Positions 1-9,393 of a stretch of DNA of 64,000 nucleotides are shown piece after piece (the stretch's first letter is position 1; each line of letters starts with the position of its first letter). Source of the stretch: Pantoea nemavictus (GTDB taxonomy: Bacteria > Pseudomonadota > Gammaproteobacteria > Enterobacterales > Enterobacteriaceae); NCBI RefSeq assembly GCF_037479095.1, contig NZ_JBBGZW010000001.1, forward strand, positions 1,240,001 to 1,304,000, given 5' to 3'. Under the pieces are notes generated by a model that saw only the letters and a list, made by a program, of their open reading frames with translations, made no database searches and was not told where the DNA came from. A program made the position numbers and the translations under genes.

Positions 1-198
1 GCGCAGGCGGTTACGCCGCACTGCACCACGCATTATCGCCTGTGGCTGGATGAGATGTTGCTGGCCGAGGTGACGGAGAATCACCACTCGCTTTGCCATC
101 ACCGGGTTCCGCAGGATGCGACCTTCCAGCAGATTCGGCTCGAGCTGCTGGCCAGTGCAGGCGCGCTGCCTGCACTGTATGGCCTGCATCTGGATTAA
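1..198 (+). CDS. C-terminal end of an unidentified protein (partial)
   Basis: An open frame runs from the window edge to a TAA stop at 196-198, giving 65 residues that end in LYGLHLD. The start lies outside the window. The tail has a pattern of beta-strand-like hydrophobic stretches with '[21 protein letters not shown]', which resembles the discoidin-like tail of some FAD-dependent oxidoreductases, but this is a weak impression and I do not assign a function. Its stop overlaps the stop of argO on the other strand by four bases, so the two genes converge with no room for a separate terminator. Confidence 0.6.
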   Translation, partial: AQAVTPHCTTHYRLWLDEMLLAEVTENHHSLCHHRVPQDATFQQIRLELLASAGALPALYGLHLD

Positions 199-818
199 AA
201 GGCAGCCATGCCCTGACGCGCCAGCTGAATGGCGATAAACCACATCACGCCGCCGACTAACAGATTGATAATCCGCTGCGCCCGTACGGTACGCAGGCGC
301 GGTGATAGCCATGCCGCCAGCAAAGCCAGGCCGAAGAACCAGATGATCGATGCACTTACGGTGCCCAGAGCAAACCAGCGGCGTGCATCCGCGGAGGGCA
401 GCTGGCTGCCGAGGCTGCCGAGCACCACAAAGGTATCGAGATAGACATGCGGATTAAGCCAGGTGACCGCAAGGATAGTGGCGATGATGCGCCAGCGCCC
501 CTGCTTCAACTCCGCGTCAGACGTTAGCGACACATCACCTTGCCAGGCACTGCGCAGCGCACCCCAGCCATACCACAGCAGAAACGCGACGCCCGCCCAG
601 GTAATCAGCATCAGCAGCATCGGTGATTGATTGAGCAACGCGCTACCGCCAAAAATACCGCCGCAGATCAGCGCAATATCGCTGAGGGTACAGAGCGAAG
701 CGGTCATCAGATGGTAGTGGCGCTTAATGCCTTGATTCATTACGAAAGCGTTTTGCGGACCTAGCGGCAGAATAAGCGCAGCACCTAAAGCAAGCCCTTG
801 TAAATAAACAGATAACAC
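195..818 (-). CDS. argO: ArgO, L-arginine exporter (LysE family)
   Basis: Inner-membrane exporter of L-arginine (and canavanine) of the LysE/ArgO family. The 207-residue product matches the family length and is almost wholly hydrophobic, with about six membrane segments. The N-terminal signature [14 protein letters not shown] (about residues 18-31) and the central [16 protein letters not shown] stretch are typical of the family. It lies next to mscS as in E. coli, which supports ArgO over other LysE paralogues. In E. coli it is controlled by ArgP and Lrp; the AT-rich upstream gap at 819-946 could hold such sites, but I cannot point to one with certainty. Confidence 0.93.
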   Translation of the reverse strand: MLSVYLQGLALGAALILPLGPQNAFVMNQGIKRHYHLMTASLCTLSDIALICGGIFGGSALLNQSPMLLMLITWAGVAFLLWYGWGALRSAWQGDVSLTSDAELKQGRWRIIATILAVTWLNPHVYLDTFVVLGSLGSQLPSADARRWFALGTVSASIIWFFGLALLAAWLSPRLRTVRAQRIINLLVGGVMWFIAIQLARQGMAAF

Positions 819-920
819 AGCGATATTCCTGAAAATTGGGGAGATGCTGTGCAGTATAGTGACGCGAGGTTATTAGAGGAAATTGAAAAAATTAATTGGG
901 TATTAGCTTAATTAATAAGA

Positions 921-940
921 AAGGCACCCGCAGGTGCCTT
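921..940 (-). terminator. Intrinsic terminator after mscS
   Basis: A perfect inverted repeat, AAGGCACC-TGCG-GGTGCCTT on the minus strand, starts seven bases after the mscS stop and is followed by a T-rich tract (TCTTATTAATT). It should end mscS transcription before argO. Confidence 0.75.
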
Positions 941-946
941 GCTCAG

Positions 947-1822
947 TTACTCGGTGCGGGCGGGCAGCTGTTGCTCGCTCTTCACCTGATGCAGATGCAC
1001 ATCCATCTGCGGGTAAGGAATACCGATGCCGTTCGCGTCCAGCGTACGTTTGAAGTTCTTCATCAGATCCCAGTAGACGTTCTGCAGATCGCTACTTTTG
1101 CTCCAGCAGCGCACCACGAAATTGAGCGACGATGCAGCCAGTTCATTCAGGCCAATCTGGATGCCCAGATCTTTTAATACGCGCTCATCCGCTTCAACCA
1201 CTTCCTTGAACAGCGCAATCACTTGATCGACATCCGCATCGTAGGCCACGCCAATAATGAATTCATTACGGCGGATCGGCTCACGCGAATAGTTAATGAT
1301 ATTGCCGGCGATGATTTTACCGTTTGGCACCACCACGATTTTGCCATCGGCGCTTTTCAGCGTGGTAGAGAAGATCTGCACATTCTGTACGGTACCCATC
1401 ACGCCGCCAAGATCAACAAACTCACCGGTTTTGAACGGACGGAAAGTAACCAACAGTACGCCCGCCGCGAGATTCGACAGCGAACCTTGCAATGCCAAAC
1501 CGACGGCCAAACCGGCGGCACCCAGCACGGCGATCACCGACGCGGTTTGCACCCCGACGCGGCCCAGTGCGGCAATAATGGTGAAGGCGATAATGCCGTA
1601 ACGCACCATGGCAGAGAGAAAATCGGCCACTGTGGCATCAATATGACGCGCCAGCAGCACGCGGTTAATCGCATTAGAGATGATGCGGGCGATGAACATA
1701 CCGATAATGATGGTAATGATTGCCGCCACAATATTTACCGCGTAGCTCAGGATCAGTTCCTGATTGCGTACCAGCCATCCACCGGCACTGTTAATGCCAT
1801 TAACGACATCTAAGTCTTCCAT
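947..1822 (-). CDS. mscS: MscS, small-conductance mechanosensitive channel
   Basis: Heptameric inner-membrane channel that opens under membrane tension and releases solutes during osmotic downshock. The product is 291 residues, close to the E. coli protein (286). Three N-terminal membrane helices are visible at about 25-50, 60-85 and 93-125. The third carries the Ala/Gly-packed pore helix with [14 protein letters not shown], in which the Leu residues form the gate. It is followed by the beta domain ([19 protein letters not shown]) and the cytoplasmic vestibule. The gene sits between argO and fbaA as in E. coli and has its own terminator at 921-940. Confidence 0.97.
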   Translation of the reverse strand: MEDLDVVNGINSAGGWLVRNQELILSYAVNIVAAIITIIIGMFIARIISNAINRVLLARHIDATVADFLSAMVRYGIIAFTIIAALGRVGVQTASVIAVLGAAGLAVGLALQGSLSNLAAGVLLVTFRPFKTGEFVDLGGVMGTVQNVQIFSTTLKSADGKIVVVPNGKIIAGNIINYSREPIRRNEFIIGVAYDADVDQVIALFKEVVEADERVLKDLGIQIGLNELAASSLNFVVRCWSKSSDLQNVYWDLMKNFKRTLDANGIGIPYPQMDVHLHQVKSEQQLPARTE

Positions 1823-1972
1823 TTGTTAGCCCTGTTAGTGAGTTTCCCGCAGGAAAATGCAAAAAACTGCCAGATTGACTCCGACACTCCGACTACAAGG
1901 GTAAACAATAATGGAGCGAAGCGCCAAAAATGGCCTGAATTTACGGGCTTTTCCAGATGAGACGCATAAAAA

Positions 1973-1994
1973 AAGGCCCTTTCGGGCCTTTTTT
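1973..1994 (-). terminator. Terminator after fbaA
   Basis: The hairpin AAGGCCC-TTTC-GGGCCTT lies 17 bases beyond the fbaA stop and is flanked by A and T tracts on both sides. It should end the fbaA transcript; read from the other strand it could also work as a terminator. Confidence 0.85.
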
Positions 1995-2010
1995 GTACTG
2001 TAAGGAAAAA

Positions 2011-3090
2011 TTACAGTACGTCGACAGCGTTAAGCTCTTTGAAAGCTTGCTCGAGGCGAACAACCATTGATGCCTGAGCAGAACGCAGCCATACGCGTGG
2101 ATCGTAGTATTTCTTGTTCGGGCTATCCACGCCGTTAGGGTTACCCAACTGCGCTTGCAGATAGTCTTCGTTCTTTTTGTAGTACTGCAGAATACCGTCC
2201 CATGTTGCCCATTGGGTATCGGTATCGATGTTCATCTTGATCACGCCGTAGCCGATAGACTCTTCGATCTCTGCAGCAGAAGAACCTGAACCACCGTGGA
2301 ACACGAAGTCCAGCGCGTTATGCGGCAGATTGTGTTTCTTAGTTACGTATTCCTGAGAATCACGCAGGATGGTTGGGGTCAGTTTCACGTTGCCTGGCTT
2401 GTACACACCGTGCACGTTACCGAAGGAAGCAGCGATGGTGAAACGTGGGCTGATTTTGCTCAGCTCGGTGTAAGCGTAATCAACGTCTTCTGGCTGGGTG
2501 TACAGTGCAGAAGCGTCCATGTGGCTGTTGTCCACGCCGTCTTCTTCGCCACCGGTGCAACCCAGTTCGATTTCCAGCGTCATATCCAGCTTGGCCATGC
2601 GCGCCAGATACTTAGAAGAAATCTCAATGTTCTCTTCCAGTGACTCTTCAGACAGGTCGATCATGTGTGAGGAGAACAGCGGCTTACCGGTTTTCTTGAA
2701 GTGCTCTTCACCCGCATCCAGCAGACCATCGATCCACGGCAGCAGTTTCTTCGCGCAGTGGTCGGTGTGCAGGATAACTGGCACGCCGTATTGTTCCGCC
2801 ATCAGATGCACATGGTAAGCACCCGCGATAGCGCCGAAAATTGCCGCGCCCTGTGGTTTATCGGTTTTGAAACCTTTACCGGCGATGAAGGCAGCACCAC
2901 CATTGGAGAACTGAACGATGACCGGCGCTTTCACTTTGGCCGCAGCTTCCAATACTGCATTGATGGAGTCCGTGCCGACGCAGTTAACTGCTGGCAGAGC
3001 GAATTTGTTCTCTTTCGCTACCTGGAAAATTTTCTGAACGTCGTCACCAGTGACAACGCCGGGTTTTACGAAATCAAAAATTTTAGACAT
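2011..3090 (-). CDS. fbaA: FbaA, class II fructose-1,6-bisphosphate aldolase
   Basis: Zinc-dependent aldolase that splits fructose 1,6-bisphosphate into glyceraldehyde 3-phosphate and dihydroxyacetone phosphate, and works in reverse in gluconeogenesis. The 359-residue length is identical to E. coli FbaA. Class II signatures are visible: ILHTDHCAKK with the catalytic Asp and first zinc His (about 109-110), ELGCTGGEEDGVDN (about 173-186), NVHGVYKPGN (zinc His about 226) and FHGGSGSS (about 264-271). It lies downstream of epd and pgk on the same strand, the classic epd-pgk-fbaA operon order. Confidence 0.99.
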   Translation of the reverse strand: MSKIFDFVKPGVVTGDDVQKIFQVAKENKFALPAVNCVGTDSINAVLEAAAKVKAPVIVQFSNGGAAFIAGKGFKTDKPQGAAIFGAIAGAYHVHLMAEQYGVPVILHTDHCAKKLLPWIDGLLDAGEEHFKKTGKPLFSSHMIDLSEESLEENIEISSKYLARMAKLDMTLEIELGCTGGEEDGVDNSHMDASALYTQPEDVDYAYTELSKISPRFTIAASFGNVHGVYKPGNVKLTPTILRDSQEYVTKKHNLPHNALDFVFHGGSGSSAAEIEESIGYGVIKMNIDTDTQWATWDGILQYYKKNEDYLQAQLGNPNGVDSPNKKYYDPRVWLRSAQASMVVRLEQAFKELNAVDVL

Positions 3091-3194
3091 GGTTGTGTCC
3101 CGTTTCGTTACCGTTCATCCCCGAAGGGATTGCGATTTGATTGCCCAAGAAAGGGCTAGCCTTCAGGCGACGCCAAAGCGCCGCCCCCAAAGAA

Positions 3195-4358
3195 TTACTG
3201 CTTCGCGCGCTCTTCCAGCATAGCAACAGCTGGCAGTTTTTTGCCTTCCACGAACTCGAGGAATGCGCCGCCGCCGGTAGAGATATAAGAGATCTTATCT
3301 TCGATACCGAACAGGTCGATAGCGGCCAGCGTATCGCCGCCACCTGCAACAGAGAACGCTTCGCTATCGGCGATGGCGTTCGCCACGATCTCGGTGCCTT
3401 TGCGGAAGTTCGGGAATTCGAACACGCCAACCGGGCCGTTCCACAGGATGGTTTTCGCGCCTTTCAGGATCGCTGCCATTGCCTGAGCGGTTTCGTCGCC
3501 GAAGTCCATAATCTCTTCGTTATCCGCCACTTCAGAAACCTTTTTCACGGTTGCCGGTGCAGTTTCAGAGAATTCCGTGCCTACGCGGGAATCGGTAGGA
3601 ACCGGAATGCCGTGCTCGTCACGCAGCTTTTTGGCCGCTTCGACGAAGTCTGGCTCATATAGAGATTTACCGACGTTATTGTCGATGGCCACGAAGGTGT
3701 TGGCGATGCCGCCGCCCACAATCACGGTGTCGGCGATCTTAACCAGCGACTGCAGCACATCAAATTTGGTAGAAACTTTAGAGCCGCCAACCACAGCAAC
3801 CAGCGGACGCTCTGGATTGCTCATCACTTTACCCAGCGCTTCCAACTCAGCTGACAGCAGCGGACCCGCACAAGCGATTGGTGCGAACTTGCCCACACCG
3901 TGAGTCGACGCCTGCGCGCGGTGCGCGGTACCGAACGCATCCATGACGAAGACGTCGCACAGGGCGGCATATTTCTTCGACAGGGTTTCTTCGTCTTTTT
4001 TCTCGCCTTTGTTGAAGCGTACGTTCTCCAGCACCACCAGTTCACCCGCGCCCACTTCTACGCCTTCGAGATAGTCTTTCGCCAGGGTGACATTGGTGCC
4101 GTTCAGTTTGTCTTTCAGGTAGTTAACAACCGGCAGCAGGGAGAACTCTTCGTTGTATTCACCTTCGGTCGGACGACCCAGGTGAGAGGTAACCATCACT
4201 TTCGCGCCCTGTTTCAACGCCGCTTCGATGGTAGGCAGAGAAGCACGAATACGTGCATCTGACGTCACTTTCCCTTCTTTCACTGGCACGTTGAGATCGG
4301 CACGGATCAGAACGCGTTTACCAGCAAGATCCAGATCGGTCATCTTAATTACAGACAT
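3195..4358 (-). CDS. pgk: Pgk, phosphoglycerate kinase
   Basis: Cytosolic glycolytic kinase that converts 1,3-bisphosphoglycerate and ADP to 3-phosphoglycerate and ATP. The product is 387 residues, the usual bacterial length. The N-terminal substrate-binding lobe shows RADLNVPV (about 19-26) and SHLGRPTEG. The C-terminal nucleotide lobe shows [12 protein letters not shown] and the Gly-rich [10 protein letters not shown] near the end. It lies between epd and fbaA, with about 50 and 104 bases of spacing, on the same strand. Confidence 0.99.
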   Translation of the reverse strand: MSVIKMTDLDLAGKRVLIRADLNVPVKEGKVTSDARIRASLPTIEAALKQGAKVMVTSHLGRPTEGEYNEEFSLLPVVNYLKDKLNGTNVTLAKDYLEGVEVGAGELVVLENVRFNKGEKKDEETLSKKYAALCDVFVMDAFGTAHRAQASTHGVGKFAPIACAGPLLSAELEALGKVMSNPERPLVAVVGGSKVSTKFDVLQSLVKIADTVIVGGGIANTFVAIDNNVGKSLYEPDFVEAAKKLRDEHGIPVPTDSRVGTEFSETAPATVKKVSEVADNEEIMDFGDETAQAMAAILKGAKTILWNGPVGVFEFPNFRKGTEIVANAIADSEAFSVAGGGDTLAAIDLFGIEDKISYISTGGGAFLEFVEGKKLPAVAMLEERAKQ

Positions 4359-4409
4359 GGTGAACCCTCTCGTTGATTCTCATAAGTTTTGCCAGACGCA
4401 GTCCGCGTC

Positions 4410-5429
4410 TTACCTGAAACCGCTTGCGGCCATTGCTAACGTGGTGTCGATCATGCGATTAGCAAAGCCCCATTCGTTGTCACACCAAACCAACGTTTTG
4501 ATAAGGTGATGACCACTAACCCGCGTTTGCGTGCCATCGACTATGGCACTGTGCGGATCATGGTTAAAATCTACTGAGACTAACGGTAATTCCGTAAAGT
4601 CAACTATACCACGAAACGCCCCTTCTGACGCGTTTTGCAGCAACGCATTGACCTCACACGCCTTCACCGCTTCGCGCACAGACACGCTCAAATCAATGGC
4701 TGTCACGTTGATGGTGGGCACGCGCACCGCAATCGCTTCAAAGCGATCGTTAAATTTCGGAAAAATACGGGTAATGCCAGCAGCAAGACGCGTATCTACC
4801 GGGATGATCGATTGGCTGGCGGCGCGGGTACGACGCAGGTCGCTGTGATAGGCGTCAATCACCTGCTGGTCGTGCATCGCCGAATGAATCGTGGTCACAG
4901 TGCCCGATTCAATGCCAAAGGCGTCATCCAGCAACTTGATCACCGGAATAATGCAATTGGTGGTGCAGGATGCGTTGGAGACAATGCGGTCAGTTTGTTT
5001 AAGAGCCTGTTCGTTTACGCCGAACACGACGGTGGCATCGAGATCGTTGCCGCCCGGATGCGAGAACAACACCTTCTTCGCGCCCGCCTGCAGATGCGTT
5101 TCACCATCGGCGCGGCTACCGTAAACACCGGTACAATCCAGTACGATATCCACATTCAGTTCGCGCCACGGCAGCACATCAATTTCGGCCTGATGCAGGA
5201 TGCGGATGGTGTCATCGCCCACAAACAGCTGATCGCGCTCCTGGCGCACATCAAAGGCAAACCGGCCGTGGCTGGTGTCGTACTTCAGCAGATGCGCCAT
5301 ACCGGCAGCGTCTGCCAGTTCGTTAATCGCCACGACGGTGATCTCGGCGCGGCGGCCGGTTTCATACAGGGCTCGCAACACGTTGCGCCCGATACGGCCA
5401 AAACCATTTATTGCTACGCGAACGGTCAT
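4410..5429 (-). CDS. epd: Epd, D-erythrose-4-phosphate dehydrogenase
   Basis: NAD-dependent oxidation of D-erythrose 4-phosphate to 4-phosphoerythronate, the first step of the DXP-independent route to pyridoxal 5'-phosphate. It is a GAPDH paralogue: the Rossmann motif [10 protein letters not shown] is at about 8-17 and the catalytic Cys lies in SNASCTTNC (about 151-159). I chose the ATG at 5429, which gives 339 residues as in E. coli and follows a GAAGGT Shine-Dalgarno sequence. An upstream in-frame start would add six residues with no such site. It heads the epd-pgk-fbaA operon, and three Cra-like boxes lie upstream. Confidence 0.97.
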   Translation of the reverse strand: MTVRVAINGFGRIGRNVLRALYETGRRAEITVVAINELADAAGMAHLLKYDTSHGRFAFDVRQERDQLFVGDDTIRILHQAEIDVLPWRELNVDIVLDCTGVYGSRADGETHLQAGAKKVLFSHPGGNDLDATVVFGVNEQALKQTDRIVSNASCTTNCIIPVIKLLDDAFGIESGTVTTIHSAMHDQQVIDAYHSDLRRTRAASQSIIPVDTRLAAGITRIFPKFNDRFEAIAVRVPTINVTAIDLSVSVREAVKACEVNALLQNASEGAFRGIVDFTELPLVSVDFNHDPHSAIVDGTQTRVSGHHLIKTLVWCDNEWGFANRMIDTTLAMAASGFR

Positions 5430-5468
5430 CTCTACCTTCAACCACACCCGAAAAAACGTGCCGATTAG

Positions 5469-5483
5469 CCTGAGCGTTTCACA
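5469..5483 (-). promoter_or_regulatory. Cra (FruR)-like box 1 upstream of epd
   Basis: The minus strand reads TGTGAAACGCT, matching the Cra core RSTGAAWCSNT at 10 of 11 positions (the first base differs). It is the box nearest the epd start, about 40 bases upstream of the ATG. Confidence 0.45.
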
Positions 5484-5543
5484 CCGTTTTGTACAGGGAA
5501 TTATTGTCCGTCAGCACTGGCCAGATGCAGTCTTTCGCTTACA

Positions 5544-5558
5544 ACTGAAACGGTTCAG
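5544..5558 (-). promoter_or_regulatory. Cra (FruR)-like box 2 upstream of epd
   Basis: The sequence ACTGAAACGGTTCAG matches the Cra half-site consensus RSTGAAWCSNT in full and is a complete 14-base palindrome (CTGAAACGGTTCAG apart from the two central bases). Cra is known to repress epd-pgk-fbaA in E. coli, so the site fits its location. Confidence 0.6.
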
Positions 5559-5669
5559 CTAGAGTAATGCATGCGCGGAATAACGGGAATGATTGCGATC
5601 AATTGAGTGGCGGAATATTGGATCTGCGTCACAAATTTTACGCTGAGGGATTATTACTGCAGGAATAAT

Positions 5670-5683
5670 TGAACCGTTTCACC
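5670..5683 (-). promoter_or_regulatory. Cra (FruR)-like box 3 upstream of epd
   Basis: The minus strand reads GGTGAAACGGT, a full match to RSTGAAWCSNT, at the far end of the epd upstream region. It lies 250 bases from the epd ATG and only 27 bases from the terminator of tktA. Confidence 0.5.
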
Positions 5684-5709
5684 CTTAAGTTACAAAGCGG
5701 ATAAAACGA

Positions 5710-5731
5710 GGGCAGCTCAATTGAGCTGCCC
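5710..5731 (-). terminator. Terminator after tktA
   Basis: A perfect palindrome, GGGCAGCTCAATTGAGCTGCCC, followed on the minus strand by CTCGTTTT, lies about 30 bases beyond the tktA stop. A second palindrome (5737-5756) sits between it and the gene. Confidence 0.7.
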
Positions 5732-5736
5732 TGTAA

Positions 5737-5756
5737 GGTCGCCATTCATGGCGACC
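5737..5756. repeat. GGTCGCCAT palindrome (copy 1)
   Basis: The palindrome GGTCGCCATTCATGGCGACC lies just after tktA. A near-identical one occurs at 61650-61669 and a half copy at 47302-47310, so this is a small dispersed palindrome family in intergenic DNA rather than a site of one gene. Confidence 0.6.
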
Positions 5757-5761
5757 GCCTA

Positions 5762-7753
5762 TTACAGAATGGATTTCGCCGTTTTAACCACGTTCTCAAC
5801 GGTGAAGCCAAACTCTTTAAACAGCTGATCCGCTGGCGCTGACTCACCGAAGGTGGTCATGCCGACGATCGCGCCGTTCAGGCCGGTGTATTTGAACCAG
5901 TAGTCCGCGATACCCGCTTCGATCGCCACGCGCGCCGCCACCGCTTTCGGCAGCACCGATTCACGGTACGCCGCATCCTGCTTGTCGAACGCGTCGGTGG
6001 ATGGCATGGAGACCACGCGCACCTTGCGGCCTTCGGCCGTCAGCTGCTCGTAAGCGCTCACCGCCAGCTCCACTTCCGAACCGGTGGCGATCAGGATCAG
6101 CTCCGGCGTGCCGTTGCTGTCCTTCAGCACGTAACCGCCGCGCGCCACGTTAGCCAGCTGCTCAGCGCTACGATCCTGCTGCGCCAGGTTCTGACGCGAG
6201 AAGATCAGCGCCGACGGGCCGTCAACGCGCTCGATGGCGTACTTCCACGCCACCGCCGACTCAACCTGGTCGCACGGGCGCCACAGGCTCATGTTTGGCG
6301 TCACGCGCAGGCTGGCCATCTGCTCAACCGGCTGGTGCGTCGGGCCATCTTCACCCAGGCCAATCGAGTCGTGGGTGTAGACCATGATCTGACGGATTTT
6401 CATCAGCGCGGCCATACGGGCGGCGTTGCGCGCGTACTCGACGAACATCAGGAACGTCGCGGTGTACGGCAGGAAGCCGCCGTGCAGCGCCAGGCCGTTG
6501 GCGATGGCGGTCATACCGAACTCGCGCACGCCGTAGTGAATGTAGTTGCCGGCTGCGTCTTCGTTGATCGGCTTCGAGCCGGACCACATGGTGAGGTTGC
6601 TTGGCGCCAGGTCAGCCGAGCCGCCCAGATATTCCGGCAGGATTTTACCGAAGGCTTCGATGGCGTTCTGCGAGGCTTTACGGCTGGCGATTTTCGCCGG
6701 ATTGGCCTGCAGCTGCTCGATAAACGTCTGCGACTCGCTGGCCCAGTTAGCCGGCAGTTCGTTGTTCACGCGGCGTGTGAACTCGGCAGCCAGCTCCGGG
6801 TGCGCGGCGGCGTAGGCGGCAAACTTTTTGTCCCACGCGGACTCTTTCGCCTGGCCGGCTTCTTTGGCGTCCCACTGCGAGTAGATGTCTGAGGGGATTT
6901 CAAACGGACCGTGGTTCCAGCCCAGCTGCTTGCGGGTCAGCGCGATTTCGTCGGCGCCCAGCGGCGCGCCGTGCGAGTCGTGCGTGCCGGCTTTGTTCGG
7001 CGAGCCGAAGCCAATCACGGTTTTGCACATCAGCAGCGAAGGCTTGTCGGAAACCGCTTTGGCTTCTTCAACGGCTTTCCTGATGGCGTCCGCATCGTGA
7101 CCGTCCACGCCGCGCACCACGTGCCAGCCGTAGGCTTCGAAACGTTTGGCGGTGTCGTCGGTGAACCAGCCGTCGACGTGACCGTCGATGGAGATGCCGT
7201 TGTCGTCATAGAAGGCGACCAGTTTGCCCAGCTTCAGGGTGCCGGCGATGGAGCACACTTCGTGTGAAATACCTTCCATCATGCAGCCGTCGCCCATAAA
7301 CACGTAGGTGTTATGGTCTACGATGTCATGGCCCGGACGGTTGAACTGCGCCGCCAGCGTGCGCTCGGCAATGGCGAAGCCAACGGCGTTAGCGATGCCC
7401 TGGCCCAGCGGGCCGGTGGTGGTTTCAACGCCTGCGGTGTAGCCGTATTCCGGGTGGCCTGGAGTTTTGGAGTGCAGCTGACGGAAGTTCTGCAGCTCGC
7501 TCATTGGCAGATCGTAGCCGGTGAGGTGCAGCAGGCTGTAAATCAGCATTGAGCCGTGACCGTTCGACAGCACAAAGCGGTCGCGATCTGCCCACAGCGG
7601 GTTAGTAGGGTTATGGTTCAGGAAGTCTCGCCACAGCACTTCGGCGATGTCCGCCATGCCCATCGGGGCACCCGGATGTCCCGAATTGGCTTTCTGTACT
7701 GCATCCATACTTAACGCGCGAATGGCGTTGGCAAGCTCTTTACGAGAGGGCAT
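5762..7753 (-). CDS. tktA: TktA, transketolase
   Basis: Thiamine-diphosphate- and Mg2+-dependent transketolase that moves two-carbon ketol units between sugar phosphates in the non-oxidative pentose phosphate pathway. The 663-residue length equals E. coli TktA. Visible signatures are [10 protein letters not shown] near the N terminus, the ThDP motif from GDGCMMEG to the Asn that follows about 30 residues later, TVIGFGSPN, the pyrimidine domain with [12 protein letters not shown], and the C-terminal [17 protein letters not shown]. coli has yggC/cmt genes between epd and tktA; here they are absent and the two genes are only 332 bases apart. Confidence 0.98.
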   Translation of the reverse strand: MPSRKELANAIRALSMDAVQKANSGHPGAPMGMADIAEVLWRDFLNHNPTNPLWADRDRFVLSNGHGSMLIYSLLHLTGYDLPMSELQNFRQLHSKTPGHPEYGYTAGVETTTGPLGQGIANAVGFAIAERTLAAQFNRPGHDIVDHNTYVFMGDGCMMEGISHEVCSIAGTLKLGKLVAFYDDNGISIDGHVDGWFTDDTAKRFEAYGWHVVRGVDGHDADAIRKAVEEAKAVSDKPSLLMCKTVIGFGSPNKAGTHDSHGAPLGADEIALTRKQLGWNHGPFEIPSDIYSQWDAKEAGQAKESAWDKKFAAYAAAHPELAAEFTRRVNNELPANWASESQTFIEQLQANPAKIASRKASQNAIEAFGKILPEYLGGSADLAPSNLTMWSGSKPINEDAAGNYIHYGVREFGMTAIANGLALHGGFLPYTATFLMFVEYARNAARMAALMKIRQIMVYTHDSIGLGEDGPTHQPVEQMASLRVTPNMSLWRPCDQVESAVAWKYAIERVDGPSALIFSRQNLAQQDRSAEQLANVARGGYVLKDSNGTPELILIATGSEVELAVSAYEQLTAEGRKVRVVSMPSTDAFDKQDAAYRESVLPKAVAARVAIEAGIADYWFKYTGLNGAIVGMTTFGESAPADQLFKEFGFTVENVVKTAKSIL

Positions 7754-8026
7754 CTTCTACTCCAGGTCGGATTAATGCTCCGCCGCGCTTAACTTATTGT
7801 AATTAATCAGTTATAAGGCGAAGCGAGAAAAAAGTCGCACATCAATGTACATGAAAATCAGGGCAAAAGTACATGCATCGGGGTGCTAAATAGCGGGTAA
7901 ACGGTTGCATTTCCGGCCTTGTCTGCTAGCCATTGAATAAGTTGCGAGCTATAACCAATGCGTTTAAACACCTGCGACGGTTTCAGGTGTTTGTTTTCTT
8001 TACCTTGTTACCTAAAGGATGCGGAT
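7754..8026. promoter_or_regulatory. Divergent tktA/loiP intergenic region
   Basis: This 273-base gap separates the divergent starts of tktA and loiP and must carry both promoters. The tktA side is A/T-rich. The loiP side contains a strong terminator-like hairpin described separately. I could not assign -35/-10 boxes with confidence. Confidence 0.5.
7966..8000 (+). terminator. Terminator-like hairpin in the loiP leader
   Basis: A perfect 9-base-pair stem, AAACACCTG / CAGGTGTTT, with a 9-base loop is followed by GTTTTCTTTA. It has the shape of an intrinsic terminator but lies upstream of loiP, ending 27 bases before its ATG. It may attenuate loiP or end a short leader RNA. Confidence 0.5.
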
Positions 8027-8782
8027 ATGAAAATGAGAGCCACGATTGTTGCTCTGGGCCTGGCTTCGCTGCTGAGCGGCTGCGAAGGATTCGACAACAA
8101 CGCGCTGCTGCAATCTGGCGCGCAGGCTTATCAAGCCTATGCGCTGAACGATTCACAAGTGAAGGAGTTGAGCGACCAATCCTGTGCGCAGATGGATAAA
8201 GACAACCAGCTTGCGCCCGCCAACAGTGAATATCAGCAGCGTTTGAATAAAATCGCTGCCGCGCTCGGCGACAATATCAACGGCGTACCCGCCAACTACA
8301 AGGTGTATCAAACCAAAGACGTCAACGCCTGGGCGATGGCCAATGGTTGCATCCGCGTGTATAGCGGGCTGATGGATATGATGACCGATAACGAAGTGGA
8401 AGGCGTGCTCGGCCATGAAATGGGCCACGTTGCGCTGGGTCACACACGTAAAGCTATGCAGGTCGCGCTGACCACCACGGCGACACGCACTGCGGCGGCA
8501 TCGGTAGGCGGCGTGATTGGCTCGCTGTCACAATCGCAGTTGGGTGAAATGGGCGAGAAGCTGGTCAATGCACAGTTCTCGCAAACCCAGGAGTCACAGG
8601 CCGATGATTACTCTTACGATCTGCTGAAAAAACGCGGCGTGAATCCAATGGGCCTGGCGACAAGCTTTGAGAAGTTGGCAAAACTGGAACAGGGGCGCCA
8701 GAGTTCGATGTTTGATTCTCACCCGGATTCTGAAGCACGCGCGCAGCATATACGCGAACGTATTGCCGCAGACGGGAAGTAA
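8027..8782 (+). CDS. loiP: LoiP (YggG), outer-membrane lipoprotein metalloprotease
   Basis: M48-family zinc metalloprotease anchored in the outer membrane, which in E. coli cleaves between Phe residues, is induced at low osmolarity and partners with BepA/YfgC. I use the ATG at 8027 after AAAGGATGC; it gives 251 residues, a basic start, a hydrophobic stretch and the lipobox LLSGC with Cys19. The zinc motif HEMGHVALGH lies in the middle and the third ligand region ESQADDYSYDLL follows. An upstream in-frame start would bury the signal peptide, so I reject it. The next gene downstream is on the other strand. Confidence 0.95.
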   Translation: MKMRATIVALGLASLLSGCEGFDNNALLQSGAQAYQAYALNDSQVKELSDQSCAQMDKDNQLAPANSEYQQRLNKIAAALGDNINGVPANYKVYQTKDVNAWAMANGCIRVYSGLMDMMTDNEVEGVLGHEMGHVALGHTRKAMQVALTTTATRTAAASVGGVIGSLSQSQLGEMGEKLVNAQFSQTQESQADDYSYDLLKKRGVNPMGLATSFEKLAKLEQGRQSSMFDSHPDSEARAQHIRERIAADGK

Positions 8783-8794
8783 ATAGTGCTCGCG

Positions 8795-8914
8795 GTCCCC
8801 CATCCCGGCCTTCCCCCGTTAACGGGGGAAGGAGACGCAGCCATATGCAGCTTCTGAACGCACATATCGCAGCATCTTCCTCCCCCGTTAACGGGGGAGG
8901 ACCGAGGTGGGGGG
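8795..8914. repeat. Palindromic intergenic element, CCCCCATCCCGGCC subfamily (copy A)
   Basis: About 120 bases with inverted ends: CCCCCATCCCGGCC at the left matches GGACCGAGGTGGGGG at the right. Each end is followed inward by its own hairpin (CCCCCGTTAACGGGGG). A close relative lies at 47369-47486 with the same internal words (GGAGACGC, CACATAT, ATCTTCC). It sits between the converging loiP and YidB-family genes and may act as a two-way terminator. No coding capacity is seen. Confidence 0.75.
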
Positions 8915-8931
8915 CAGCCAGCAAAGAACGA

Positions 8932-9339
8932 TTAACGCTTAAACAAACCATCCACCATCGCGCCCAAATCCTGCGTGCTGGACGTATCGATGTGGCCCTG
9001 CGGCGATAACTTATCAATCACCTGCGGCAGCAACGCCGCCAACGTACCGGATGCGCCATTCACATCGGTGCCCAACTTGTCCGCCAGCGACTGGAGCTGC
9101 CCAGGCTCAAGTGCATTTTGAATATCGCCGCCGCCAATCGACTGATTATCGCCGCTGCCGATCCAGGTATTCAGCACCTGCCCCAGTCCGCCCTGTTGAA
9201 ACTTCTGCAGCAGTACTTCCACGCCGCCCTGCTCCTGCACCCAGTTCCAGATAGCCATCAGCTGCTGGAGCTGATGGCCCTGTCCACTTGCGCTGTTGCC
9301 ATTGCCCAGCGATCCCACTAAATCGTCTAGCAAGCCCAT
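8932..9339 (-). CDS. YidB-family protein (DUF937)
   Basis: A 135-residue soluble protein of the YidB/DUF937 family, whose biochemical role is unknown. It starts MGLLDDLVGSLG and continues with a Gln/Gly-rich linker, WVQEQGGVEVLLQKFQQGGLGQVLNTWIGSG, and the C-terminal PQVIDKLSPQG, all typical of the family. E. coli yidB lies elsewhere (near gyrB), so this is either a relocated copy or a paralogue, and I leave the symbol empty. It lies between loiP and speB on the minus strand with a 54-base gap to speB. Confidence 0.8.
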   Translation of the reverse strand: MGLLDDLVGSLGNGNSASGQGHQLQQLMAIWNWVQEQGGVEVLLQKFQQGGLGQVLNTWIGSGDNQSIGGGDIQNALEPGQLQSLADKLGTDVNGASGTLAALLPQVIDKLSPQGHIDTSSTQDLGAMVDGLFKR

Positions 9340-9393
9340 AAAAGCCTCCGCAGATTAATTAACCGCCACTAAGTGTAGCCACAGGCGCAAGGA

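Noticed and set aside
8932..9017. Minus-strand frame across 8565-9017 joining the repeat element and loiP end
   Set aside because: It overlaps loiP antisense and the palindromic element and has no family resemblance or ribosome site.
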